DNA of 29,126 nt from Gnetum montanum (Eukaryota; Streptophyta; Gnetopsida; Gnetales; Gnetaceae): NCBI GenBank assembly GCA_015680685.1, contig MNCI01017676.1:9139-38264 (forward strand), read 5' to 3'. The notes under the pieces are model-generated. The model made no database searches, was not told the origin of the DNA, and saw only the letters and a list, made by a program, of their open reading frames with translations. A program made the position numbers and the translations under genes. Shown here piece by piece: positions 21,369-29,126 of this stretch; position 1 is the first letter of the stretch; every line of letters begins with the position of its first letter.

Positions 21369-21555
21369 GATGTCTCCTGCCATAGTAGATGTTTTTGCCA
21401 CAATGAAAGAAATTATAGGAAGACGTCTCCTTGAAATAGTAGATGTCTTCATCAAAGAGTAGATGTCTTCCTAGAGATGTTCCACTTCAAAAAGAGATGT
21501 CTCTCCAAAATTGAGGTAGATCTTAGGTAGACATCCAAACTACAAAGGAGACATT
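21369..21555. promoter_or_regulatory. Array of GACGTC-like sites in B's 3' LTR
   Basis: Nine sites lie in 187 bases: GATGTC at 21369, 21442, 21462 and 21496; GATGTT at 21388 and 21476; intact GACGTC at 21422-21427; GACATC at 21530; GACATT at 21550. They lie upstream of the TATA box at 21616. The intact copy here corresponds to a decayed one in the 5' LTR, and vice versa. Confidence 0.65.
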
Positions 21556-21853
21556 TATACTAGTCATTGGGTGGTTGTTGCAAGAATTCCAAGGTGTTTT
21601 TGGAAACTTTGATGCTATAAGAAGATACCAGATTCTTAGAAAAAATGAAAGCATTGTTAACATCAAAGCAATCGTTGTCATATCTATGCTATTGTATTCT
21701 TGTCCTTCATTGTCACATCATTTTTGTGTTTGTATGTTAAGTTGAGCCTTAATGACAAGGTCTTGTAATTGTAGTTACACTTTTCCTTACTTTTTACATT
21801 CTTTCTTGTTGCCCTATGGGGTTGATGTGCTTCTTGTAAGAAGGCATCTATAT

Positions 21854-22025
21854 TGAACTTGTTGAGATCTTGTGGGATTGAGTGGTTTCGTAGTGTTAAA
21901 ACACTTTAGAGTGGAGCTAAATTTTGTAAAGCTTGTGGGATTCTTAAAACCACATATTGAACTTGTTGGAACATTTTGGGGTTGAGTGGTTTTGCAATGA
22001 AAAAACACACCGATGCGAAGCTCAG
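21854..22025 (+). repeat. Direct repeat, period 104, in B's 3' LTR
   Basis: Units start at 21854 and 21958 (TGAACTTGTTG in both), with shared GGGATTGAGTGG/GGGGTTGAGTGG and AAACAC blocks. It is the counterpart of 17153-17324. Confidence 0.7.
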
Positions 22026-22218
22026 TGCTTGTATAGGGTGTGGTGCTCTTCAAATCACATTTTAAAAGAAACAAGGTCCAAAGGTATGTAAGGATTCTAC
22101 CCTTGAAGTGTGAAGGTACCTAAAGTTGGGGAGCCATGTAAAGTTTGTGTTTTTATGTGGCATGTGCAAATTTTAATTGGGAACTTATTCATCCTCCTTT
22201 CTAAGTTCTCAATGCTCA

Positions 22219-22223
22219 ATATA
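22219..22223. repeat. Right target-site duplication of element B (atata)
   Basis: It differs from the left copy gtata (6354-6358) by one transition and stands directly after the LTR end CTCA. Confidence 0.65.
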
Positions 22224-22560
22224 CCCTTGGGAAACAACTAATGAATTTCAAAAAAAGAAGAAGATGAGGACTATGAAAATGCCTTTGATAGGTTTAAGAG
22301 AGTTTGTCTTAAAAATATCAATCATGGATTTTCATCCAATAAATCAATCCAAATATTTATAGAAGGGTTGTTGCCATATTGTAGATAAAATGTAGACTTT
22401 TCTTATGAGGGAAACATTCTAAATGTCACACTAGAAGAAGGTTGGAGAATTATTGATTCCTTAGTAGTTCAAAGCCATGCAAGGTATAATCCATCAAACT
22501 TAGCAACTAAATAAGAAAGGTGATTAAATAACTAAATTAATTAAGAAGCAATCCCACATT
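22224..22560 (+). pseudogene. gag: Element A gag, continuation after element B
   Basis: The frame from 6358 continues here with LGKQLMNFKK. A run of seven A at about 22250 marks a one-base shift, after which DYENAFDRFKRVCLKN, INHGFSSNKSIQIFIEGLLP and, past a stop, LEEGWRIIDSLVVQS follow. This is the second half of the Retrotrans_gag domain (known pattern: ES-x-x-x-x-W-x-R-F-K, H-G, IQ-x-F-x-x-G-L). Coding likeness ends near 22500 and element D starts at 22585. Together with the first part it proves that one gag was split by B. Confidence 0.85.
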
Positions 22561-22584
22561 GCCTAGGAAGAATTTTTTAATCTT

Positions 22585-23508
22585 TGATGAGTTTCATTCT
22601 ACTAATTACATTGATGAAACCTCATCGATGCGGCCTTATTATCTAGGCCTTGTCAATGAGGCCTAGTTGATGCATCATATCATGTGTCAACATGGCCCCA
22701 TCGACATAGTGCCTATGGTCAACTATAAATACATGCTTGCATCTACATTTATGGCATAATTAGAGATTATAGTTGTAGCAGAGCTCTTGCATTTTTTCCA
22801 TTCGAAAGTTAGAATTTTTTCTTTGAGTGCTCACAGTAGGAGACATTGAGTGTACAGATCTTTATTCGAGCATTGTTGTACCTGAGCATGACAATGTGTG
22901 CAGCAATAAAGACGAGCTTTTTGATAAACCTTGCAGCACTTTGGATATATTAGCTATTTCATTTATGCATTCAATGTTTTTAGTTATTTGTTAAATGTTT
23001 TCAATTATCTTGAAAATATTTTTTAGCAATTAAGTTAATGAAGTAATTAAGCTAGATAGATTAAATACATAAGTATGACTACTTCGAGCATAACACATAT
23101 TCGCTTGGTAATCCTAGTAGTGTTATTGCTTGGTACACCCAGTAGCATAGTGCTTGGTCACCCAATAGTGGATACATGGGTTCAAGAAGTGTATGGAAAG
23201 TGGGATCAAATGCTTATGTTAGGATTAGTTAAATGCTAGTTAATTAATTAATTTAGATTAGTTAATAAAATTCCTTTTATCTACATTTCAAGCACCAAAC
23301 TATAAAACATAAAATGATAAAAATTGGATGCCTTAGTTACACTTAACCATACCAACAAACGTCTAGTGCTAGATTGACCTTAAGGCTAGATTCACTTGCT
23401 AAAGGACTAGTGCACTAGAAATGATAAAGTCTACAAAATTCAATTGGACTGTGCATGAATGTTTTGTGATTCATATGGTTGGGCATAGGGGCATCTCGTC
23501 ACTCATCA
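22585..23508 (+). repeat. 5' LTR of element D (924 bp)
   Basis: It starts TGATGAGTTTCATTC, comparable to TGATAAATCATG in C, and ends CACTCATCA. It shares with C the block after the TATA box (GAGTTAGAAT/AAGTTAGAAT, TTCAAGCATTG/TTCGAGCATTG) and the end block TATGGTTGGGCATAGGGG. The start is inferred from likeness to C, since no second copy is present. Confidence 0.75.
22623..22731 (+). promoter_or_regulatory. U3 palindromes and TATA box of element D
   Basis: CATCGATG (22623-22630), the perfect inverted repeat CTAGGCCT/AGGCCTAG (22643-22650 and 22659-22666) and the palindrome TGATGCATCA (22668-22677) precede TATAAATA at 22724-22731. The layout mirrors C's U3, but the sequences differ. Confidence 0.6.
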
Positions 23509-23509
23509 T

Positions 23510-23527
23510 TGGCATCATTGCTAGGGA
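23510..23527 (+). other. Primer-binding site of element D (tRNA-Asp type)
   Basis: TGGCATCATTGCTAGGGA matches the tRNA-Asp complement at 13 of 18 bases, and all differences are transitions. One base separates it from the LTR end. The following leader (23528-23663) has no gene. Confidence 0.8.
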
Positions 23528-23663
23528 CTTTGTTTGTAAAATGTGAGCTATTTAGGTTTAAGTGAATGCCATTAATATCATTGTATAAACTTCAAGGTTA
23601 GCATCATTTCCAATATACATAGAATCATAAAAGAACACTAATAATTTTACCTTGTTTTGTAAA

Positions 23664-25900
23664 ATGTCTTCTTCTTCTCGCAAGAATAAAACTAGTCCCA
23701 TAAGAATCCAAGGTAGTATACACTCATCTAGATGAGTTTCTGTCAAACTTTACCTTCATCTACATTAGGATGAATAGCTGCGATGGTGGGATATGGAGGG
23801 AAAGATCATCTTGCCCCTTGATTGATCTATGCTTGGGATGCTATTCAAGACCCTTAAGAAGTTGGGCATAACAAATCTTCATGAAAAATACATTGTGGAT
23901 GGATATGACACTTGAAACTACTATCCTACTGAATCATAATGCAAACAAGATCAACATCATGAGAAACTTCATGAAGCTATAAAGGGGAAACATTACACTA
24001 ATCCCTTGTTCCTACCAAATCATGATGACATTGAGGATCCTCCTATTGAAGCTTCTCAACATGAAGATTCTCCACCCCTTGCTATTGATGATGATGGTGT
24101 GAACCTGACCTTGTGATCAACTATTCATAAATTGGGTTCAAGAAAAAGTGGTAGCCAAGGTAGGGACTTAGGCAAGAATCATAATAACAAGGGATCTAAG
24201 GATGATGATCATAACAAGTGTAAGAGTGGTGGCAAACACTGTGGTGGTGGTGGTGGTGATCCACCTTCCTCTTCATCCTTGTCATATAATTCTAAACATT
24301 CCTCTTCATCTGATAGTTCTCATGGAAGCCATTGTTGAAACAACCATAATGAAGGTGATCATTAAGATAACAATGATCATGAAGGCCAGCAAAACTAAAG
24401 GGGTGGCTAGAACCATCATCAGTGTCATTGATGCAATTATGATGATGAACTACTATTAGCAACTCAAAGTACGCTCAATGTTGCAGAGGCTATGAAAATC
24501 CTAAGTAGGCATATGAAGGATAGTTAAATTAAGCATTTAGACATGAATAATATCCCAAAATTAAAGGGGAATACAATTATGGTCTACAAACACATATACA
24601 AGCCTTCAAAGATGGTTGTGCCTTACAAAACATAGAGAATGAGTGGCAGAAACTCAAGCTTTTCCCAAGGACATTCATCAATGAAGTTGAAAGTTGGTAT
24701 CGGTCCTTTAGAGTTAGAATCTATACATAGATGGAGTACCATGTTAGAACTATTCAATGACAAATATTAGACATACTCTAGAGTGTCTAATTTGAGAAGG
24801 CAAATCCAAGGCTAGAAACAAGGAGCATATGAACCCTTGAATGCCACCATGGATTGATACTATTTACTTCTACATTGATGCCATGGCCATGGTTATTCTT
24901 AGAGGGAACAACTTTGTCACATCATAGATGGGCTTAGAGCAGAAACAAGAAGAACCCTTGAGGTGTATGCCCAAGGAAGATTGTCTGAATTGAGATCTCA
25001 TTAGATTTAGAGGCTAATTGAGTAGGTAGCAAAAGAAGAAGGTGAGCTACGAAAAAGGGAAAGTGCTGAAGAGTGTAATAGGGATCCCTTCATTAGGAAA
25101 TGAGAGGTCTAATTTTGTGATGAGGAGCAATCACCACTTAATGAATGGTGAATAGGAAGGCCTTGCCCATCCAAAAATCTATTTTCAATATTTTAGCCAT
25201 TGTTGACAAGTTATGGGACTCTTTGGATGAGAAATTTCAAGCTACCTTGAAGATTGCTAAAGAATCCAAAAAGAAAAATAGTAATTATTATTGTAGAAGG
25301 TGAAAAGAAGTTGAACATGCCTACCAAAGAGGTAAGGGCAAAGTTGCTGCAGTAAAGGAAGTTGTGGAGTTTGACTCTGATGATGAAACTGAATGTGACA
25401 TTTGCCAATATGAACATCCAAAGGGATGTTGCCCTATAGTGTCACACTTACAAGAGTCTAGAGTGTATGCATTGAATCCTTGCCTAGCATGCAGGTAAGC
25501 TCCAAGATGATTGCCTTACCCTGAAGGTAATCCAAGATAGTTCCACCAACAACAACAAGCTTACTACCCAAGTGGAACTCCTCAACAACCTTATAAACAA
25601 TACCAATAGTGGTACCAATCACAATCATGGGGAGTGCCACCACCAAGGAAGCAATACCCTTATAGGCAACTAGATCCATATAGGTACTATGTTCAGCAAC
25701 CCATCTCCCCTAGAAGTTCTGCAAGTCATACATTATTCTAGCATCACTATTACCCTCTAGAGTATCACCAAACACATTCACCATCTACTTGAGGGAAAAA
25801 CCCATATCCATATGCATATCATCCTTTGCATCCCTCTGCACATACACCTTTATCTTCAATCCAATTACCTTCTACTTCATCCATGTAGGGTAAGATTCCT
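23664..25900 (+). pseudogene. gag: Element D gag, many stops and frameshifts
   Basis: The ATG at 23664 opens MSSSSRKNKTSP, like C's decayed start. A Gly/Ser-rich stretch (24132-24338, with five Gly in a row and Ser clusters) matches C's Ser-rich part. The capsid-like core starts at LDMNNIPKLKG (24536) and continues in changing frames (NEVESWYR at about 24680). The zinc knuckle at 25394-25432 is complete with spacing C-X2-C-X3-H-X4-C (CDICQYEHPKGCC). A Pro/Tyr/Gln-rich tail runs to about 25900. Shifts and stops make it non-functional. Confidence 0.8.
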
Positions 25901-26149
25901 CTGCAGCCACAATAATGAAATGCTATGAGGGCTGTACACTCACAACTAGTTTTTCATCCAAGTGGCCTGGATAATTGATCAAGGAAAAAACCTTTCTTCT
26001 AGCCCAGTAGTCCTCTTTAGCCCTCACAATCTAGTCTAATTTATTGCCTTTCATCTCTAGCATCTGCATCCTTTGCATCAAATACCTTTGAGTGCCCTTC
26101 AAACTAAGTGCCACTTAGGATCCACATTGTAATTTTAATTCATACTATT

Positions 26150-26637
26150 TCTAACTAGATCAAGGCTGGAAATCTTCCTACAAAAAGATTTGACCAGGGA
26201 AGTCTAGTCATTTATCTATAGATCATTAAAGAAGAGTCATGTAAGGCTATTCTTGACTTTGCATTTGGAGTTAACCTCATCTCCCATGACATGTACAAGG
26301 CCTGGAACTTACCATCTCTTAAGAAGAGCAACATTTGTTTAGAATTTGCAAATTAGTCAATTACTATCCCTTTTAAATTAGTAGAGGACATTGTAACCAT
26401 AGTTTGTGGGTGATCGAATATCCTACTAATTTTCTAATGATCAAGGTGGACAACTATAAAAATGATTTTCCCATCATCATGGGAAGGGCTTGTTTAAGCA
26501 TCGTTGATGTAAGAATGGGTATAAGGGATCTATCCTTAGAAATATCTAAGGAAAATGAGCTAGGAAAAATTGCGAAGAAGCATATTCTATGTATCGCGTA
26601 TAGTGATAATGGGTGCAATTTCATGCAAAAGATTTGA
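26150..26637 (+). pseudogene. Element D protease (retropepsin-like), decayed
   Basis: The active-site region reads Leu-Asp-Phe-Ala (Asp codon 26255-26257) before GVNLISHDMY, so the Asp is kept but the following T/S-G is not. KKSNICLEFAN, SITIPFKLVEDI and, in another frame, FPIIMGRACLSIVDVRMGI match C's protease block for block. Stops and a shift near 26410 break it. The stretch 25901-26149 is linker without a gene. Confidence 0.75.
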
Positions 26638-26879
26638 TCCATCAAGAGCACATACATTAAGGCATGTACTTAGTGTGTGCAAGAGTTCAATATTTAAAGG
26701 TGTTTGTATGCAGTAGCCATAAAGCAAGAGGGCACCCAGTGGCTAATAGCTAATCCAGATAGCAGCAAAATCTAAATGGAGCCAACTGAGAGCTTAACAT
26801 GTGCATATGTTGAAAGCATGGAAAAAATTGAGCAAGTTCATTCCCAACTCTCTGATGAAGATGAAGATACCTATTGGGG

Positions 26880-27870
26880 AGAGTTGGAAATCCCTGATCA
26901 CTTCAAGTAGGAGCCCTTAGAACTAGAAACTTTATCAGTTGGTATGGAGTATGCATTTTAAAGAATGCTAAAATAGTCATCATTAATGCCAAACTTGCTC
27001 CTAAGTAGAAAGAAAAGTTTTTGAAAGTGGTGAATAAATGGTCAGCAACCTTGGTCATATCAAGAGCTAACAGGAATCGATCTAGGGATATGCTAGCATT
27101 GCATCTACATTGATCCAACCATGAAGCCTAGAAGGTAGCTGCAGAGGTGGCTAAACCCCAAATTAAAGTAAATCGTCAAGGAGGAGATAGAGCAACTCCT
27201 TAAGGTAGGGTTCATCTATCCAATTGTAGATAGTGAGTGGGTTAGTCCACTGGTAATTCTATCGAAGAAGGATGACAAATGATGGGTTTGCATTAACTTT
27301 AGATTGTTGAATATGGTAACATTTAAAGATCACTTTCCTTTGCCATTTGTAGATAAAGTGTTAGAACCATATTTAGGCATTGTTATTATAGCTTTTTGAA
27401 TGGTTATAGTTGCTATAACCAAATCCAAATTGCACCCAAAGATTAGGCTAGGACAACATTCACAAGCCCTTAGGGGACTTTTTCATATTGTAAGATGTCA
27501 TTTTGTTTGTGTAATGCCCTTGCAACATTTTAACACTTGGTCCTTAGTATCTTTCAATAGAAGATTAGTAGCAGTGTTGAAGTCTTCATGGATGACTTTT
27601 CTACCTATTGAGCTACCTTTGAGCAAGCCTTAGACCAACTTGAGCAAATAATAAAAAGATGTGTAGAGACAAACCTACAGCTCAATTGGCAAAAGAGCCA
27701 TCTCATGGTCCAAGAAGGCATTGTGCTTGGGTAGCGAATTTCATAGAAAGGATTGAGGTAGACCAAAGAAAAAAAATGAGGGTCATATAAGGAATAACAC
27801 GCTAACCAGAGACCATTAAAGATGTTTAGTCATTCCTTAGACACACTGCTACTACTAGCGATTCCTAGAG
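26880..27870 (+). pseudogene. Element D reverse transcriptase, broken frame
   Basis: The linker block GELEIPDHFK lies at 26880 and the RT start at about 27155 (PKLK, IVKEEIEQLLKVGFIYPI, SEWVSPLVI). Then come DHFPLPFVD (about 27340), the catalytic F-M-D-D at 27585-27596 within VEVFMDDFSTY, and LQLNWQKSHLMVQEGIVLG at about 27675. Several shifts and stops occur, for example at 27273 and 27400-27480. Overall it parallels C's RT. Confidence 0.82.
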
Positions 27871-27899
27871 AATTTCTATAAGATTGTAAAGCCATTGGT

Positions 27900-28395
27900 A
27901 GAGCTTACAAAGAAAGATGCACCTTTCATTTAGACCAAGGAATGTGAACATGTGTTTCAACAATTAAAGGAGAAACTTATAGAAACACCAATCCTACAAG
28001 TACTAGACTAGTCTAGACCATTCCATATCCTAATAGATACATCTAACTATGCTTTGGGAGTAGTGCTCATGCAAATGAATGATAAGAAACATCCATACTA
28101 CATCCACTACATGAGTCAAAGCATTGTGGGAGCATAGTTAAATTACACCACCATAGAGAAAGAGTTAATGGTAGTGGTGTATGCACTGGAAAAGTTTAGG
28201 CACTATGTGCTTGGTTACAAAGTATTTATGCATACGGACCACATTGCAATTCTCTTCTTCATGAATAAGTCGATGGTGAGCCCTTGTGTCATATGGTGGC
28301 TTGTGATCTTGTAGGAATTTGATCGCACTATGGTAACTCAAAAAGGGACCGATTATGTGGTTGCTGACCACCTCTATCACTTAAGATGGGATAAT
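27900..28395 (+). pseudogene. Element D RNase H domain, broken frame
   Basis: Recognisable blocks: IDTSNYALGVVLMQMN (about 28030, first Asp), LNYTTIEKELMVVVYALEKFRHYVL (about 28138-28210; the Glu is in KEL), the third Asp in HTDH (about 28235), then VVADHLYHLRWDN at about 28360. Stops such as 28136 and 28313 interrupt it. These blocks are better preserved than in C. Confidence 0.8.
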
Positions 28396-28439
28396 AAAGA
28401 GGTGGAGAAACTACTCTCTAATCAGTTTCTAGATGAACT

Positions 28440-29041
28440 CCTCTTTATAGGAGAAATAAGTGAACAAACTTCTCACTCAAGAGATGTCACAAGAATTGGA
28501 TTTTAGGAAAAGAAACAATTTCTTCATTGGGCCAAATACTTTACGGAAATCAATGGACACCTTTACAAGGTGTGTGTCGATGGCTTAATTCGTTGGTGTG
28601 TCCTTAAGAAAGATCAATTGCACATTCTCAAAGATGCTTGCGAAGGACCTCGTAGAGGCCACTATGTAGGGAGACGCATGTCCTTAAAAATCTTGATGGT
28701 AGGATACTATTGGCCTACAATCTTTAGGGATGCCCAATACTTGTTCAAGTATTGTAAACATTGTGAACGAGATAGGAGGATGAAAAATCACATGGAAGAT
28801 CCTCAATAGTGGATTTAACCACTGGAGCCTTTTGACATACGAGGTGTTGACTTCATGGATCCCATCACATCCATGTCCAATGGGAAGGCATATATTATAG
28901 TAGCAGTTGACTATTACACAAAATGGATAGAAGAGGTAGCCATTACTGATTGTACATCATCCACTGCTATCAAATTTATATAACAAAATATTGTGAATAG
29001 GTTTGGGGTGCCATGTTCACTAATTTTAATAATGGAACTCA
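28440..29041 (+). pseudogene. Element D integrase, N-terminal half, cut at fold-back
   Basis: The zinc-binding part is open at 28570-28806: the first His of the HHCC set is Cys (DACEGPRRGHY), the second His is kept, and YCKHC holds the Cys pair. The first catalytic Asp is in GVDFMDP (about 28850) and TKW follows at 28921. The frame breaks at the region of the second Asp (about 29027), just before the N at 29042. On the reverse strand of 29043-29126 the expected continuation (NGTHFIGATF) can be read, so the gene goes on in an inverted copy there. Confidence 0.8.
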
Positions 29042-29126
29042 NTTTTCTAAATGTGGCACCTATGAAATGAGTTCCATTATTAAAATTAGTGAACATGGCA
29101 CCCCAAACCTATTCACAATATTTTGT
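28983..29126. repeat. Terminal 59-bp perfect inverted repeat with an N in the loop
   Basis: Bases 28983-29041 and 29068-29126 are exact reverse complements (59 of 59). The loop 29042-29067 starts with an undetermined base. The right arm and loop, read backwards, repeat and extend the integrase sequence. This points to a chimeric fold-back or misjoin at a sequence end. Confidence 0.9.

Larger units (their letters stand above)
6359..22218 (+). mobile_element. Element B: Sirevirus-like Ty1/copia, gag-only, carrying element C in its 5' LTR
   Basis: B's LTRs start TGTTGACCTTTT and end CTCA. The 5' LTR (6359-6370 plus 16404-17509, about 1118 bp) is split by element C; the 3' LTR is 21121-22218 (1098 bp). 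The internal part of about 3.6 kb holds a Ty1/copia Gag with a zinc knuckle, then non-coding DNA and two PPT-like sites. No protease, integrase, RT or RNase H motif was found. The PPT form and the coiled Gag tail are typical of the Sirevirus lineage (known features). As it stands, B would fit the class called TR-GAG, meaning LTR elements with Gag only (inference). Confidence 0.8.
21121..22218 (+). repeat. 3' LTR of element B (1098 bp), uninterrupted
   Basis: It starts TGTTGACCTTTTGG and ends CAATGCTCA. It gives the empty-site sequence for C's insertion (21128-21133). In a 190-bp stretch around the TATA region (21616-21623, TATAAGAA) I count about 27 differences from the 5' copy. Confidence 0.92.
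4306..22584 (+). mobile_element. Element A: outermost Ty3/gypsy element, gag split by element B and then by D
   Basis: Element A supplies the frame of the nest. Seen are an LTR 3' part ending TCATCA at 4769, a tRNA-Asp-like PBS, a leader, a gag that stops abruptly at 6358 and the next part of the same gag from 22224. Gag continuity across 15.9 kb of inserted DNA shows that B inserted here. Element D begins at 22585, so the rest of A lies beyond the window. Its Gag differs from that of L, C and D. The lineage within Ty3/gypsy is undetermined; the PBS type suggests the Athila/Tat side. Confidence 0.7.
22585..29041 (+). mobile_element. Element D: Ty3/gypsy element related to C, cut by the window end
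   Basis: A 924-bp 5' LTR, a tRNA-Asp PBS, gag, protease, RT, RNase H and the first half of integrase follow in the same order as in C, with close motif likeness all along. D lies in the remaining gag of A. Its 3' half is outside the window, so its target duplication cannot be tested (the left flank would be atctt, 22580-22584). Confidence 0.88.

Noticed and set aside
21814-22074. 86-codon minus-strand frame in B's 3' LTR
   Set aside because: It lies inside an LTR and overlaps a non-coding direct repeat. No counterpart frame was recognised in the 5' LTR.
22246-22256. Run of seven A in A's gag as a programmed frameshift site
   Set aside because: The shift falls in the middle of the capsid domain, not at a gag-pol border, so a simple indel in an A run is the better reading.
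1-29126. Host gene, toxin, immune or CRISPR system
   Set aside because: Every supported coding stretch belongs to a retrotransposon; no host exon, splice pattern or repeat-spacer array was seen.

Overview
The window is a stretch of plant nuclear DNA made almost entirely of decayed LTR retrotransposons. I see no host gene, tRNA, rRNA or CRISPR array. Support for a plant: Ty3/gypsy elements of Athila/Tat type whose primer-binding sites match the 3' end of tRNA-Asp, a Sirevirus-like Ty1/copia element with the typical AAAAAGGGGGAGAT polypurine tract, AT-rich DNA and strong CpG loss. A large, old, repeat-rich seed-plant genome (a conifer, for example) would fit, but the species cannot be read from the sequence.

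Layout. I call the elements L, A, B, C and D. L (about 1-4305, minus strand) is Ty3-type: a 5' LTR end, a tRNA-Asp PBS and one long Gag frame that ends in tandem stops with no pol behind it. A (from about 4306, plus strand) is a different Ty3-type element whose gag starts at about 5193 and is cut at 6358. B (6359-22218) is a Ty1/copia element inserted into A's gag; its flanks gtata/atata are a decayed 5-bp target duplication, and A's gag resumes at 22224. C (6371-16398) is a full-length 10,028-bp Ty3 element inserted 12 bp into B's 5' LTR, with a perfect ctttt target duplication and two 833-bp LTRs. D (22585 to the window end) is a second Ty3 element related to C, inserted in the rest of A's gag and cut off in its integrase. 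So A contains B, B contains C, and A also contains D.

What the genes did. C and D have the order gag, protease, reverse transcriptase, RNase H, integrase, but every frame carries many stops and shifts. The RT F-M-D-D box survives in both, and in C the integrase D-D-35-E triad survives. The protease active site is damaged in both. B and L keep Gag only; they look like non-autonomous elements that would have needed enzymes from relatives. C's LTRs differ at about 100 of 833 positions by my eye count (about 12%), and a 190-bp sample of B's LTRs differs at about 14%, which agrees with C being inserted after B. L is the least decayed: four stop codons in 665 codons, no frameshift, and CpG-richer LTR sequence.

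Most useful observations: the readable nest; a Gag zinc knuckle spaced C-X2-C-X3-H-X4-C in three elements; an array of GACGTC-like sites in B's LTRs; a tandem repeat in C with a hairpin showing paired changes; two tRNA-Asp PBSs pointing away from one shared 832-bp LTR-like segment; and a perfect fold-back with an N at the right end, probably an assembly artefact. I found no convincing sign of a new gene system beyond these retroelements.
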